Shown here piece after piece: positions 25,621 to 39,599 of a stretch of 64,000 bases of DNA. This stretch comes from Aquila chrysaetos chrysaetos. Lineage: Eukaryota; Chordata; Aves; Accipitriformes; Accipitridae. The translations under genes and the position numbers were made by a program. Each line of letters starts with the position of its first letter. Positions within the stretch are counted from its first letter, which is position 1. The notes under the pieces were generated by a model. That model was given only the letters and a program-made list of their open reading frames with translations. It was not told the origin of the DNA and made no database searches. The DNA lies in assembly GCF_900496995.4 (NCBI RefSeq), contig NC_044018.1:5294501-5358500 (forward strand). Direction: 5' to 3'.

Positions 25621-27939
25621 TAAAGACCCTAAGCAGAGTTTTGGGAAGAGAAAGTGAGAAAGCTCCAGAAGAACAATTCATTAGACCCATAGACTGCTCC
25701 CATCAATTATTTTATAAAATTTCAGAATTGGGTATGAAAAAGTTTAGGGATAGGAATCATTTGTTTAATGAGCCATAATAAGGCAATCTGAGAAAGGAAC
25801 AAGGTTTGCAACTCAGGATCAAGTCCTGTTACACAGTAACAAAGAGATTTACTCTGCATGACTTGTGTACTTTAACAAGAGCACCCTGGATTTAAGGGGC
25901 TGCCCCTGTAACTGTTTTGTAAATCCGACCAGAGCTACATTGTTTATTTATTTATTTATTTTTGCAATCAGTAACCAAAGAAAAAAACCAAGTCAAATCT
26001 CACCTATGAGAGAGAATTCCTGGTTCATCTTCAAAACCATGTTGCTTCACAGATAGGGGTGTTGAATTCAGTGAATGATCTGCAAAACAAAGCAATGAAG
26101 GTCTTAGACACAGCATGGAATGGCATATAATAAAGAACCATCAGACTGGAGCCAACTTGAGGCAGCAAGTACATACTCTTTGGTGCTTCCTGAAACAGAT
26201 ATGTTAACTTAAGCATTTATGAAATTTACTTTTTGCATTTCAGGTTCTGGGTTAACTCACACTACACGTGCTGGGTTGTCTTTGTGGTGTGGGCATAAGC
26301 TGAGAGCATTTTAAACTCTCCCTAATATAGTCAGAAGTTTTTTAATTTGCAGATTTTATTACAGAATAAAATGATACATTACAAGTCTGCTGACCAAAGG
26401 TCATTTCCTAAGGCTTTGGAAGTCACCCCCAAAGAGCTTTAGCAAAGATTTCAGTTCAGAGCTCCACTGACACAACGTACTGTTCCACTTCAATGGGGCA
26501 TTACGTGTTGTACTGCACTGACTTAAAATACATTTCATGTGCAGAGGCTTAGTAAAAGACAGCGACTACTGTTTGAATGAACACATTCTCAAAAACTGCA
26601 CCTGTATTAGTGAATCCAACAGTGCTGGGGAACATGGCTTTGCACTGGAATTCCATTTTTGTCTACATTGCTGAAGTGTTAGAATGGTCCCTGAAGCTGT
26701 TTGGGCTTGGATCCATGAGCACCATCCCATACATTTCCTAGGCAGCGTTCAGGAGCTACACCAGACCTCGCCTGAGCACACAGTGAGATACACACTCCCT
26801 CTTTCAGAGCACAAATGTGGCAGATTGTGGTAGTTGGTCTCACAGCAGCAGAATAGGGGCTGACAATGTTTAGGTTACCCAGGTAGTCTTCAATAATGGG
26901 GGTCTATTGGCATGCCCTTGCCATCTGTGAATGTGACAGAATGCACTAAATCACCATGGCAAACACACAAGTCCTAGGGCAGGAGTGTGGTTGACATGTC
27001 TCAGGTATGACCTTCGAGAAGAAACCATGGTAACCCACTTTTATATAAACATGTAATGATGTTTGTGCCCCAAATTTTACTTATATGATTTCAGGCTAGT
27101 ATAATTGAGTCATGCTTACCTCAGCTAGTGTATTGTTAGCCTGGTTTAAATGCTATCATCATATCTAGTCACCTTTTATCTGCACATCTATTTTTGGCAG
27201 TCACTATTTACCTTAACAACATTTGAACCCACTCTTCGACTTAGTATGTTTGACAAAAAAAGACAGATTTCACTGGCTGTAGCTAAACTTAACACTGTGC
27301 CCATAGGCACAAGTGCATAGACAAGCCATGCCATACTATTACAGTTTTTTAACTTTCAAAACCAGGCAGCCACATCCAAACGGTCTCTTAGTAATGGTCT
27401 TTGGTCCGTGTTAACTCTCAGATCATGCCCAGGAATTGTTTGGGAGCATGCAAATTGTCCCAGGCCAACAGCAAGCCAGGACCCCTGCATACACAGCAAC
27501 CAGGTGCCAGTGCTCAGGATTATTTCTTAGCATTGCTTTGCTTAGTGGCATCAAACTCATTGTAGGTATGTATTCTAAAATGACATGAAAATTACTGGCT
27601 AGACAGAGAGCAGAAATGGAAATTTGTGCCCCTAACAAGAGAAAACTGATTATATTCTTGGAGCTAGTCAGACACTTGGTCAGCTGAACAGCTGTAGAGT
27701 TCCCTGTATTGAGTGAGATTTGTTGACTGCAATGTGATTTGGACACCTAGTACACACCTACATATAGCCACTTAAGTATAGATGTCTGAATCTGCCAGCT
27801 AAATCCCATCTGCAGATTCAGTAGTTCTACTGCCCACAAAATTATTGTTTAGCAGTGAGTGCGCTGCAATATGAAGTTGTCAACTAGCACAATATTACAG
27901 CTCAGTTTTCAGGGATATTAAAAAGATGACAAAAACTCC
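25621..27939. other. Gene-free unique sequence
   Basis: Apart from the ATTT run nothing is named. The 107-codon minus frame at 27423 has no recognisable family. Confidence 0.65.
25938..25962. repeat. (ATTT)n microsatellite
   Basis: About five TTTA units in a row. Confidence 0.85.
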
Positions 27940-28360
27940 TTTCAGTTGTCAATAATTATAGTGTTTCCCTGTCCAGCCACACAATCTCCATGCCAAAGGC
28001 AAACTGGAAAAATCTAGTTCAGCTATTGCTTCATTCAGCATTAAAGCTGCAATTAATAAGTTTAATTTTTATGGTTAGGATGCATTTGCAATAATAAGCC
28101 TAGTAGGCTGGGATTATAATTAAGCACGTTCAGTTTTGCAGGATTCAGGACCTGGTGGTTAATGAAGCTCAATGTGATACTGTCAGTAACAAATCTGATA
28201 ATTGCTTACAGGGAAAAGGCAATTTCAACAAATGCTCCTTCATACAGGTGCCTGGTAGAAATTGCTTTCAGTCAATTATGCCTTCAATTACTTTGGATGA
28301 ACGAGGCAGGATCCTTTAGCTCATTATAAGCCCCAATCCACAATAAGTAAGTAAATATTT
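27940..28360. promoter_or_regulatory. Candidate conserved non-coding element
   Basis: TAAT-rich unique sequence with GCAATTAATAAG, GATTATAATTAAGCACG, GTGGTTAATGAAGC, GCAATTTCAAC and GTCAATTATGCC within 400 bp. No open frame or repeat is recognisable. The clustering of homeodomain cores suggests an enhancer, but conservation cannot be tested here. Confidence 0.3.
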
Positions 28361-29980
28361 TGACACAACATTGAAACTAACTTCTGTAAAAGCATGTATA
28401 ATATTTATAAACATTGAAAAGGTCACGTATTGTATAATCATCATTCAGTGCATTGGTGCCAGCTAAAGGAAATCCATGATTTTGCTAGCCAGTCAATATC
28501 ACTGGAGTAATATTTTAATACTATGAGCAGTCAGTAGTTTTCTGAAATATTGTCAGAGATGATACGGCTGATAAATACTCGTGTCTTGTATCACCTCTAA
28601 AAAAAGGAGGAAGTTATGCAACAGGAAAACATGTACCTTGATTACAAGATAAAGTGTATACTAATATATACTGTATTGGAAAAGCCATAGCTAGCCATTT
28701 TGGAGCAGAACTTTATATTGTTTTACATCAGAGAACAGGCTGAATAAGAATAAGAAAAGATCAAATATTTTGTCTTTCTACAGCAACAAAAACTTTTGAG
28801 GAAAAAAAAAAAGGTCCTTTAGCTACCCTGAATATCCATTTGACATGGCTTAGGTTCAGACTTTGCCATCCTTGCTTCATCTCCCTGTTCCTCCAGAAGG
28901 AAATGCAAATATGAGATTACTGCCACCCACTTTCAGGAGAACTGGTTGTAAACCATCACTGAGATGTCACGGAAGAGACTTTTTTCAGGTGAACAAACTG
29001 AGACATGGCAATCGTGCAAGCAGAGTATGTGGAGCAATTACTATAAAGGTTAAGGTTATCCTGTGGAATATCCTAGCTTCTTTGATTTCCATAAAAGATT
29101 TGTCCTCAAAGTGGGAAATATGGCATGAAATCCCACAGCATATGTTAAGTAAGAAAATAGACCAGAAAACAACTTGCCTGAACATCCCAGGCTCTGTGAA
29201 AAGAGGTTTCTGTTAAGTAAACATTGATTTTAAACTGTAGGGACAATGACTATGTCTCAAGAAAAAGCAGATCACTTGAGTACCAGTGGATCTGATTATT
29301 ATAACAGCACTTAAAGTCTATGTCAGTTTAGTCACATTCCATTTTTAAATAATAATGGTCCAATGGCAAACCCCTGCAAATATTTTTATAATTGCAAGTG
29401 AATGACTAAACTAGATTTTTTTACTTATTTCTAGGGATCTAACTGAAGCACATGAAATTGAAGTAAATGAAGCAAAAGAGGGTACCTCCTCTTTTAAAAT
29501 ATAGACTAGCTAACCACTTGCTTTGGAATGATGCTTCATTAAGTTTTATATATTATCCCTTTCATTAGCGCTAGGACAGGCAGATAGAATACCATTCTTC
29601 ACTATTAATATTTTGAGTGCATAAGGCCTGTGAACTTTATGCAGGGTTTCTCTTTATGGTTACTCTGAATATTAAATATCAGTACCTCTTCAGGAATGCA
29701 AATATTTGCATTATTCCTTTCTCCTGTTAAATTAAAACTACAAAGCATGCCATTAAAATGCAGGAGGTAAATGCTGAGTTCTCATGATTGAACAAAGGCA
29801 ACAAACTGACCTTCTGTTTAGACTATGTGCACATGTTCTCAGTCTCATGATCTCATCGTTTCTATACCATTTGCTATGAACTTATTACTTCCAAGGTTGT
29901 ACTTTGTGTACTTTCAACAGAAAGGATATGTAAAGGATGATGTTTCTTTGAACTGAACAAGCAGAGAATATGTGACCCAT
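28361..29980. other. Gene-free unique sequence
   Basis: AT-rich. The 117-codon frame at 28863 and its 66-codon antisense partner overlap each other and match no family known to me. Confidence 0.65.
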
Positions 29981-30555
29981 TGTCCTGGTTTTGGCTGGGA
30001 TAGAGTTAATTTTCTTTATAGTAGCTGGTAGTGCTGTGTTTTGGGTTCAGTATGAGAAGAACGTTGATAACACACCGATGTTTTCAGTTGTTGCTCAGTA
30101 GTGTTTAGACTAAGTCCAGGATTTTTCATCTTCTCATGCCCAGCCAGCGAGAAGGCTGGAGGGGCACAAGGAGTTGAGAGAGGACACAGCCAGGGCACCT
30201 GACCCAAACTGGCCAAAGGAGTATTCCATACCATGCCCAGTATATAAACTGGGGGGAGTTGGCCTGGGGGGATTGCTGCTCGGAAACTGACTGGGCATCG
30301 GTCGGTGAGTGGTGAGCAATTGCATTTTGCGTCACTTGTTTTGTATGTTCCAATTCTTTTATTAGTATTGTCATTTTATTATTGTTATTATTATCATTAT
30401 TAATTTCTTCCTTTCTGTTCTATTAAACTGTTCTTATCTTAACCCATGAGTTTCACTTTTTTTTTTTCCAATTCTCTCCCCCATCCCACTTGGTTGAGGG
30501 AAGCAAGTGAGTGGCTGTGTGGTGCTTAGTTGTTGGCTGGGCTTAAACCATGACA
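29981..30555 (+). mobile_element. Solo LTR of an ERVL-type avian endogenous retrovirus
   Basis: The element starts TGTCCTGGTTTTGGCTGG and ends GGCTTAAACCATGACA (575 bp, TG...CA). Flanks are CCCAT (29976-29980) and TCCAT (30556-30560), a 5-bp target duplication with one mismatch. TATATAAA lies at 30241-30248 and ATTAAA at 30422-30427, with an ATT-rich run (30360-30405) between. No internal retroviral sequence adjoins it, so it arose by LTR-LTR recombination. I recognise this LTR type as common in birds; its exact subfamily name is not given. Confidence 0.88.
30360..30405 (+). repeat. (ATT)n-like simple run inside the LTR at 29981-30555
   Basis: Imperfect TTATTATTG/ATTATC units located between the LTR TATA box and its ATTAAA signal. 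Confidence 0.75.
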
Positions 30556-33500
30556 TCCATCCACAAGCCTCCTTGACAAAGCTTTGAAATTACTGATTTT
30601 TGGCTAAGATACTGCTGCTTTACTTTAACATGGCTTTCAACCTGTGATCCATGGCATTACAAGGTCTTTGAATTACTTCTACTGGTTAAAAAAAATACGT
30701 GATTAAACATGGAGTGGTTAAAAAGAGAATAAAAGACCGATTTTATCTATTTTTTTATATCCAAAATTTTGCTATTCTCCTTCCTGCTTTCCCTTGTTCA
30801 AGGACAGTTAGGAGAGGTCTTCCTGGTTGTAGACTCTCAATGTGTGTTTGATGTACATTGTGGTGAGGAATCCTTTTGTGTACTCAGAGAAAAAGATAAT
30901 ATTGATTTTCTGTGGTGAAAGATAATTCATGTTTATCAACAAGATGACTCTTGTTACTGAGGAGTGATATATTCTGTACTTCTGTTTAACACACTTCCTT
31001 AGCAAAGCAACAGCAGCTGTAAATAAAGTTTAAAGTGCTTGGCCAAAGTTTGGAAACAACCTATTGTGACAAGAAATAAAAAATTGTTTTAAGAGGACAT
31101 TTTATGAATTGAAAAGGAACAATCTAATTCAGTTATCTGCAACATCAGTGGGACTGGAATTAACAGCTCAGAAAGTCCCTTCTAGTCTTGCATCCTAGAC
31201 TTCTGATACGGAGCTGTAAGAAATGTAGCAAACATCTGTCCTACATTATGTTTTGAGAACATGATTTGGTGTTCAGGCTACAATCTTTAAACGATCCAAT
31301 TGCTTATCCCCAACATTTTTCCAAGCTGCTTTTCAGATAGTGCCTGACCATGAGTGCTTAAACTTCTGTCAGTTGACATTTGCAAAACTATGTTAAATAT
31401 TACCGAGGCCCAGTGTAGAACAAATTGCCTGAAACCCTTGTTGAGACTTAAACTCTGGAGAATGCAAGTGAATTCCTCCAAGCTAGCTGGGAACAGCCAT
31501 ACTATGAGGGACTCCTCAGCTGGTAGGCAGTCGACGATGCCAAATACTGCCTATTCCATAATATGCACATAGTATTAGAGAGAACACAAAGATAGCTGCT
31601 GTGCTCCCCAGCTGGCAGGGTGGCTTTCAGTGCTAAAAGCCATTTTCTACACTTTCATACATACCAAAGCTATGCAAATCTGCCATAAATTTGTCAAGCA
31701 CTAGCACAGAAGGGCCCCAGCATCAAGAACTGGATTGTTTCTGATTGTTCTGCAGCCCTCATATCACTACTGTATGGTAGAATCTGTTTTTCAAGGACAA
31801 TGTAAGACTTCATTTATTTTTAATCCTATAAAAAATAAGGTAAAGATAGTTTTGATCCATTTTATTTGTCCATTAAAATAGACATTAAATATCAGGATTA
31901 TTTAAATATGACACTCCCTTGGGAGTTGCTGGGAGTCATTCTGTGTTAAGCCAGGTTTAACTGATTGTGAAATGATTGTAAGAGTGTATTTGATTTGAAG
32001 TGATAGATAGTGCCTGAGTAAATGGCAGGGATTAGCTGAAACTTGCAACAGGTGTGATACAATTAAATAGCTAAAGAATACCTATCACAAAGAATACCTT
32101 CAGTATAAGGCTCTACAGATCCTGAAACCTGTGGTATGATGACTGCCACACTAATTTACTGTAATATCAGCAGGTAAATTAACCTAGAGACAACTTCATA
32201 TTCTGACTGTACTGCTCACATTGCATGCTACTGGTGTCTACAGTAACAGCCAGGTAAAAACCTAAATATTGCTTATGCGACTTGGAAACATGTATGATAA
32301 AGACAGAAAAGGTTTCTCAGCTTGGATGTGATCAGATATTGTTTAAGATATAAAGTCAAAACAGGTAAAAAGAAAGATAAGTATCTCAAATTACTTCATA
32401 TCTTGATACCATTAATTTCTACAGTCTTCCTAGGGAGTCTGAAAATTAATTCTCACTCCTTTCATTAAAAGTACATTGATTTTATTTTTTAAGAATGGAC
32501 GTAGGGAAAAGTTTGTTTCCTTGCCAAAACGATGACAAGAAATGTTTTTCTGTATGAGTTCCAAATGAGACAATATTACAAACTTCTCTTTTACTGCTGT
32601 AATGTATTAGGTAATATCTTAGTACCATTTGATTATCTTGGCTATTTTCAAAAATTTGCAACTCCAGAAACAACAAAAGCCCAATATACGTCAAGCCATT
32701 TATTTGTTACACGCACAAAATTGGACAAGTTGAACTCAGTGGGTTCACAATCACTTTTCTGTTTAAATAAGCGTATCTTTCTGTCTACCGAAGCCTGCAG
32801 TTCCCAGTAGTATGTAAGCAAAAGTGTGACAATGATGTGATTTTTCCAGTGCAAAATTGGGCTAGAGTCTGTATCTTTACACAGAGGACTTAGCTCTTAT
32901 GAGTGCTGGGTGGTTTGGCTCCTCCAGTGCTTTGTGATGGAAATAAAATATACACAGCAGAAAGGTTGAACTATCCACCAACGTGTTTATTTTACCATTC
33001 CACCTCTACTTTATAGGAGTTTATGTAATAGGACTGTTTCTGCTGTAGGACTGAGGCAGTTTCCATGGTGTTCTAATTATTCCATATTTTGGACAGAAGG
33101 ATACCTCTGTTTTTTCCTAACTGAGCAATGCACCCTTTGAGGGCCCGTAATGATTTAGACCCTTATTTGAAAAGTGATTCATGTTCAAAACAGCATTTAA
33201 ACAATTGCCTAAGATAATGAAAGTATTAAAAGCTCGTTGTGATCAGAGGAGTGTGAGTAAAAATTCTAAAAGTATCTCTTTTCCCACTTGTCCTGAATGA
33301 GAATGAACTGGAGCACACAGTTCTTTGCTGAACTGTGAACGTGGCTTTGCTTTTTGTTACAAAAAAATGAAACAAATAAAAACATTATGTAAGAAGTGAC
33401 CCAAAATGGTAGTGACAGTTGTGAGAAGTATCTTCCGAAATGTATCAACCCCACTGTGTCTCCTTAAGTCAGATCTGCATTCGGATCGGATTCACAGGCT

Positions 33501-36500
33501 GGTGGGAAGAGGATCCTCTCCTCAGGGTACATGGAAATTTTCCATGGGTGTTTGCCAAGGCAAATATATCAACCTAAGGTATTGCAATCTCATAGAAAGT
33601 TCATGCAGGGAAATAAGGGAAGGGAAGGGACATGCAGAACGGGAAGTTGTCAGAGACAGAGGCTCCATTGTGGATAATAATTAAGTCCTTTTTATATCAT
33701 AGAGACATAAGAGGGCATAGGACATCACCACTTGGAGGAACCAACAGATGCTGTTAATTTCAATTTTTCACCTGTACCAGCCAATAGATGATGATACTTT
33801 GTTTTTTTCAGACCAGTTTTATTTTCCCAGACTGTTTCTACTTTTTCAGATGATAAATTGCTGTTACAGTTTCTTGTGCTTATGGACGATATCTCAGGAT
33901 GTCTCCGGCCTCTGGGTACCCCAGGTATACTTCAAAGAGGCCAGCTGCAGTTTTCAGGGATGTTTCTAGTTTGAAGGCTTAGTTTCCAGGCTCACAGCTC
34001 CCAGGCTGGCAGGAAATTTCTCTGCCGGTATTTTTCAGGAGACGTTTTCTTCTGTTCGGTAATTTTCCCTTTCTAACCAGGCCACCTTTAAGGTTGCTCA
34101 CATTGCAGCCTCTGCAGAGGAAGATCCAGTCTGCTTATCCTACATGCTTCCCTCTCTCAGCTGGAACTTCAGTCCCTCCTGAAAGGGATGCTGTTCTCTT
34201 AATGTAAATATCTACTTCCCTCAGTGTGACCACCTTTATTTCTGCCTAAGAAAAGGGAGACTTTATGCAAAAAGTCTAAGATCTAGTTCTAATTTAAGCA
34301 GGATTTAGGCTGGATGGTACTACGTATGTATGCACTATGCTGTGGAGCTGAAAGAGGTTAAGGTGGCAGATACTATAAATCACCATCCATCCTTTTAATC
34401 AGAAGAATAAGTAGTACCGATGACAGTGAGAAATGCAGAAAATCTGGAGGAAAAAAGGAGAGGAACTGCAAAGAATAAAGGCTAAAATTACTGTTAGCCA
34501 CTGAACTAAATGCCAAGAGTGGCAAAAAAAATGCCCTGTTTTCAACTCAGTAAAAACAGGCTGCTTTCTGGGTGGTCTGAGAGATTCTAGCTTTCCCTGT
34601 GTTTTCAAGACTATTAGTCTTGAAAATATTTTTCTTCAATAAGTATTGCACATGCATGTAAGACAAAGGCTCAATTTGTTCTTAGATGCTCATGTAATGA
34701 AAGTAAGATCTTTGCAAAAAGTAAGACTTGAAAAAATCTGTGCATAAAAAAGTTTGCAAGGTAAATTTTATTTTATCCTGCTAAATGTTATGCCTCTGCC
34801 ATGAGCTACCTTGAAGCATTGTCTTCATGGTGTTGTACAAAGGAGATCTAATCTGATATTTATGAACAACTTTGAATTGTCCACAGTGAACCTAACTGCC
34901 CCTCCTGTTCCCAAGGACTATAAATCATGTATCTGATACTTCATATTACCTGACTAAGGGCTAAGGTGAATCACAGTTTCCTTTATACCATATGAAATTG
35001 AGCTCTTTTTGAAATCCATGGTGAATTGTCTACCTTTTTCTGAGATTGTCTGTACTTATGGGTGGCAAAAAGAAAAGAAAGGATTTTCAGGAACTGCAAG
35101 AAGTCAAAAACAGGGACTTGTGGGATTGCAGCAGATCGATTTATAGTGCTTACAGATTGTGTGCCCAGATAATTTCAAAGCACATGGTATGAAGGGGTCA
35201 GATCAGCCTCATGCCAACATTTTTTGCAGCATCAGGCAAGACTGTCACTTAAGACCTAGCCAAAAGATTTACAATGTAAATGGTTAGTGCATATGGGCAT
35301 GAGATTGCCTAAAGTCCCCAGCTGCCAGTTTAGACAAAGCCTTAATTAGCCAATAATGCTGGAAATTTGTGCTAGTATGGAAGTTTTCTTTATTCAGTAA
35401 GCAGTTCCTCAAATAGTACTAAATTGAAATCAACAACCGGTTTGACAAGAAACCGAGGAATGTGGCTTTAGCTCAGTATTTATTAACTAAAAATTCAGTT
35501 AGCTAAAGGTAAAAGTTTATCATTGTATCTCATGAGACATTTGGTACACCAAGCAAATGAGAACAAGTTTATTTTAAAAGATCAGCTATCTATATTTGGG
35601 GATCTAATTCCTTAGGGAGAAACCTGATTACGTGGCCAGTTTTTATAGATTCAGAGAAATACAGTGTCCATGAAAGAACCCATTGAATTATGCTACTGTT
35701 AACTTCTCCCTGCAACAGATAAGACTATGGAAATGAGTGAAACCAGCATTTCTCTGCCAGTTCTAGAACTTTATGTAAGTTAGAATTAGTTGTCTAAAAA
35801 TTAGATAGGTACTAGATATTAATTTCTCCCTTTGGGTAGCAGCTGCACCACCAGGGAGCAAGGTTTATTGTCTCCTTTGTAATAGATATGAAGAGAAGAT
35901 TTTGTTCCATTTTACATCATTTCAAAATTTCAGAGGAACTCTAATGAGCTCTACTTGCACACCTCACCCCGAAAGAATCCCCTTCAGAAACTGTCCTCAT
36001 GTTTGCAACAACAGACTAAGCAGTAAGTGAATAGATGACAGTAACTCTTGTGAAGATTTGATGTGGCTTTGGTAATGTTGAGTTGGCTAATCTGTTCCAA
36101 GTTCAGTCAAGGGGATTTGGCTTGCCTGTTTGCTTTAAACAATACATGTTTGTATTCATATCCAGTACATAATGGACTACCTGCCATGTCAACCAAGATG
36201 GGATTAACTGTTATGGCCTTCTAAATTCAGAAAAAATATGAGTAAATCAGTGTGAATATTATCCATGACTGCTTTACTGTGGATCAAAGAAATCAACAGA
36301 GCATATGTGTTACACACACAGAAGAGTAAAGATTCCTACCTCAGTTTTAGACTAAAGAACATTGAGTTTTGCAACCTTTGCTAATAGGTACTTTCAGTAC
36401 ATATTGACATGGTCTTAGCCTTTTGAATTTAGATACACTTGTGAGGGTAAGACTGAGGTCGTCTGACTTTATGGATAGTATTCATCACTGGTCATTGTAG

Positions 36501-38639
36501 ATTTGAGTATCTACAATGTAGTGTGTACATCCGAGCAAGATGACCAAGTTACTGTTCTTACCAGTGGAAAAATAGGATGGGATTAAACATATATATGTAA
36601 TGTCATTTTAAGCACTCAGTGGTGTCCTATCTAGTATCCAGCTGCTGCTCCAGAAGGCTGTGGATCTCCTGTATATCTCCCTCCCCTGTCAGACCCATGC
36701 CATGGGTGTCTTGGATGTCCTGAGGCATCTCAAATTGCTCTAGATGCCGATGTATGGGCAAGCCCCTATGTCCAGTGTTGACATCTTCACCTGAGATAGT
36801 CTTGACTGTGGCTAAAGCCAATGAAGAAGTATATGAACATCTCACCTATTTTAGCTGCACCTTAAAATGAGTTCACTCCCCTCAAGCCCATATTTTTCTC
36901 TGTCATCTGTAAAGGAAGGATGGGGCTGACCAGATGAGGTGTGGGCATCTATATTCTGGCCATCTAAATATATGTAAATAAGTCATACTGTCCTACTCCT
37001 GGAAGTGGCATCCATGTCAAAAGAGTAACTCCTTATATCCTCTGTCAGTGTTACTGTTGTGGGGTTATTCCCACTGATCTCAAAGAGCAGCTGCAGAAGA
37101 GGAGTACAGCCATTCACTCACCTATCCTTGGTCTGGTGGAGTGCTGGGTCAGTGCAGGAGTGTCTGTGAATATGACACTTTTTGCATCAAATGTTGGGAT
37201 AAAGCCTCTTTTTAAAAAGCAGGGAGAACGGACATGCTGCTTTGTTTATATGACTTTAAAGAATAAAAGTGGTGAGTAACATGCTTGGGAATACAATGAC
37301 TTCCCAATGCCCAAATGTTAAGGCTCCTGTGGACTTAAAGAGACTTAAAGAACATAGCTAATGCTAACTGCTGAGTAATCCATGCTAGTTGCATGTCCCT
37401 TTTCCTTTCAGGTGGTTTTTGCAAGTATGAAGATACTTGCTTACAATGGAAAGAGAGATATTCTTGCAACCACCCATATGTCCAAGGACACTATCCTGGT
37501 TCCTATAAATGCATCACTGAGATAGAAAAATGCTCGATTTAAAAGAGTTATATAATGGACATAGAAAAGATTAGTCCTTGTGGTACAATACAAAATATCT
37601 GTAATAAGAACACATCTCCAATTTAAAAAAAACCAACAAACTATGCCTATTATGCTCTATAACTATAGTATAGCTATATTACAATTTAGCTATATCATCT
37701 TCCAGTTAACCTTTATTTTCTCTTAAGTCTTGCTACCTATTAACTAGGAATATTTCCTGTTTGAGTGTCCTTGTATGTCAATCAAATTTCCTGCTAAAAT
37801 AGCTGGACCCTCATAATCTTATTTTTTGTCAATGTTATTTGCCTTGACACCACTTGAGAAAACTCAAACTGCTTTTACAAAGTTGCTTCCAACTTTTCAT
37901 CACCACGTAATTCTCAGAGAATCTGCAATATCTTTTTTTCCATGTTTCTAAACTCCTAAGGAAAATTCAAGGTATCTTGCCTAACTGCAGATTTCTAAAC
38001 ATTAAGGACCTGATCCGATGTAGTCTGTCCATTATCACTGGATAAAGTGAATCTCTCGCAGGAAATGTTTTATCCTACTCTTCGGAGACACCTTGGCAAA
38101 GATCTGATGCATAGCCCTCTTACAGCTGTCTATCTCTCCCCATTTACTACCCAGGAAGCCTATACACCCTGTTAGATTAGATCCTTAAGGTGAGAAGATT
38201 AAGTTATGACACATGAATTTTACCCTTTATTGAACTACTTTATAATTACATTTCCAATGGAGTAATTACGAATAAGATGAAAACCAGATCAAAGGGATGA
38301 GATCCAACTTCTCCAACATTTTCTTTTTTATGTAAGACCCCCTTTTCAATTCTGGAAGAGCCAAATTAAGGAATTTTCATACCATATAGGTAAATGTTAT
38401 GCAGGAGCACACTCCTAACTTTTGCTCAGGCAGAAATTGAAGGATTTGAAGTATAGAAAAAGAGGAAGCGTGGCATTTAAGCAAACTGACATCTGTTTCA
38501 TTAACAGACAACCTGGATAACTTGGTTTTGTGTGTAAGAGGTTTATATTTGTCATAACTGTGCAAACTGTAGGAACTGTTTAATCAGCTTCAGCAGAGCA
38601 TAATCCCTTAACTTTGATATTTTTCCCTCGCAACACTTA
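30556..38639. other. Gene-free unique sequence
   Basis: Eight kilobases with no recognised repeat or exon. Minor items: GGGAAGGGAAGGGA near 33620; a block near 36610-37000 (CTGCTCCAGAAGGCTGTGG) that may be a diverged repeat. All open frames are under 95 codons. Confidence 0.6.
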
Positions 38640-38850
38640 GCAATGCAAACAGTATTATGAATACCTGGAAGCATTGCAGCAGATTCACAATAGCAACCTG
38701 TCATAGTCTGCCCATGTGAAATTGTTTCTGAGACAAAAAAAAGGAAATTAGCAAGAGAAAATGGCTGTCATTTGGGAAATTCATATTAATTGCCTAGAGT
38801 CACAGTCAATGTTAACTGACTCAGCAATGAATATTTAACACTAAGGTTTG
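38640..38850. promoter_or_regulatory. Candidate conserved non-coding element
   Basis: Unique sequence with GGAAATTAGC, TCATATTAATTGCC and two TGACTCAGC/GTTAACTGAC-type sites. No repeat match and no coding frame. Suggestive only. Confidence 0.22.
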
Positions 38851-39049
38851 AGTAGTCCCCAGAAAATCAGCCTCTCTGTTTTAAGTCAGTTGCACACTTT
38901 AACAACTGGCAGAATAGGATTTTCAGTAAGTCAGTTGCTCCATTGATCTGGAAGTGACAAGATTTAGGACATACATTTACATAGAACAGAGGTGGGGACA
39001 GCTTGGAAAAGTTAGCAGTGTATGGAAATTTTCAAGAACGTAAACCTGA

Positions 39050-39063
39050 GGTCCATATGGACC
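39050..39063. repeat. 14-bp perfect palindrome, copy 2
   Basis: Identical GGTCCATATGGACC, followed by ATATGTGTGCC. It is the second copy in the window, so it may mark remnants of one repeat family. Confidence 0.85.
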
Positions 39064-39210
39064 ATATGTGTGCCACTAGCGGGCACCGCTAAATAGGTTA
39101 TCCTGTATAACTAAAGCTATTTCAGACTGGCAGCAAGTAAGTCAGAAAAATGGAGGGGAGAGAGCATTGAGGAGAAATACAGCAGTTATTCAAGCAGATA
39201 CAGTTTCAAC

Positions 39211-39236
39211 AAAAAAAAAAAAAAAAAAAAAAAAAA
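39211..39236. repeat. Poly(A) tract
   Basis: Twenty-six A. No retrocopy with this tail is recognised upstream. Confidence 0.9.
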
Positions 39237-39599
39237 GAAAGCAGAATAAGCAGTAGCTGTCATCCTCCATGAGCATTTCTAGACTGCTGGACTGCAGGAG
39301 AATCCACCCCTCCTCATCATAGCTGGGGGAAAGATGGGGGAAGGAAAAAAGGCAGAAGGACTCAAAGCATCCATATTAATCCCTGGGATCTCTATGATTG
39401 TCATGGTGGTCTGGTTTCCTCGCGACACATGATCTGACATATTACTGAACATTTCCCTTCTTATCAGCATGGGAAACTTCTGTCTTCCCCAATGTTAATG
39501 CTGATGAAGCTCTTATTTTCCTTTCCCATAAGCTTCTCACAATATAAGAACCATGAAATGGGACTTTCTCTTGGCCGCACTTCTTCATCCCACCTTGAC

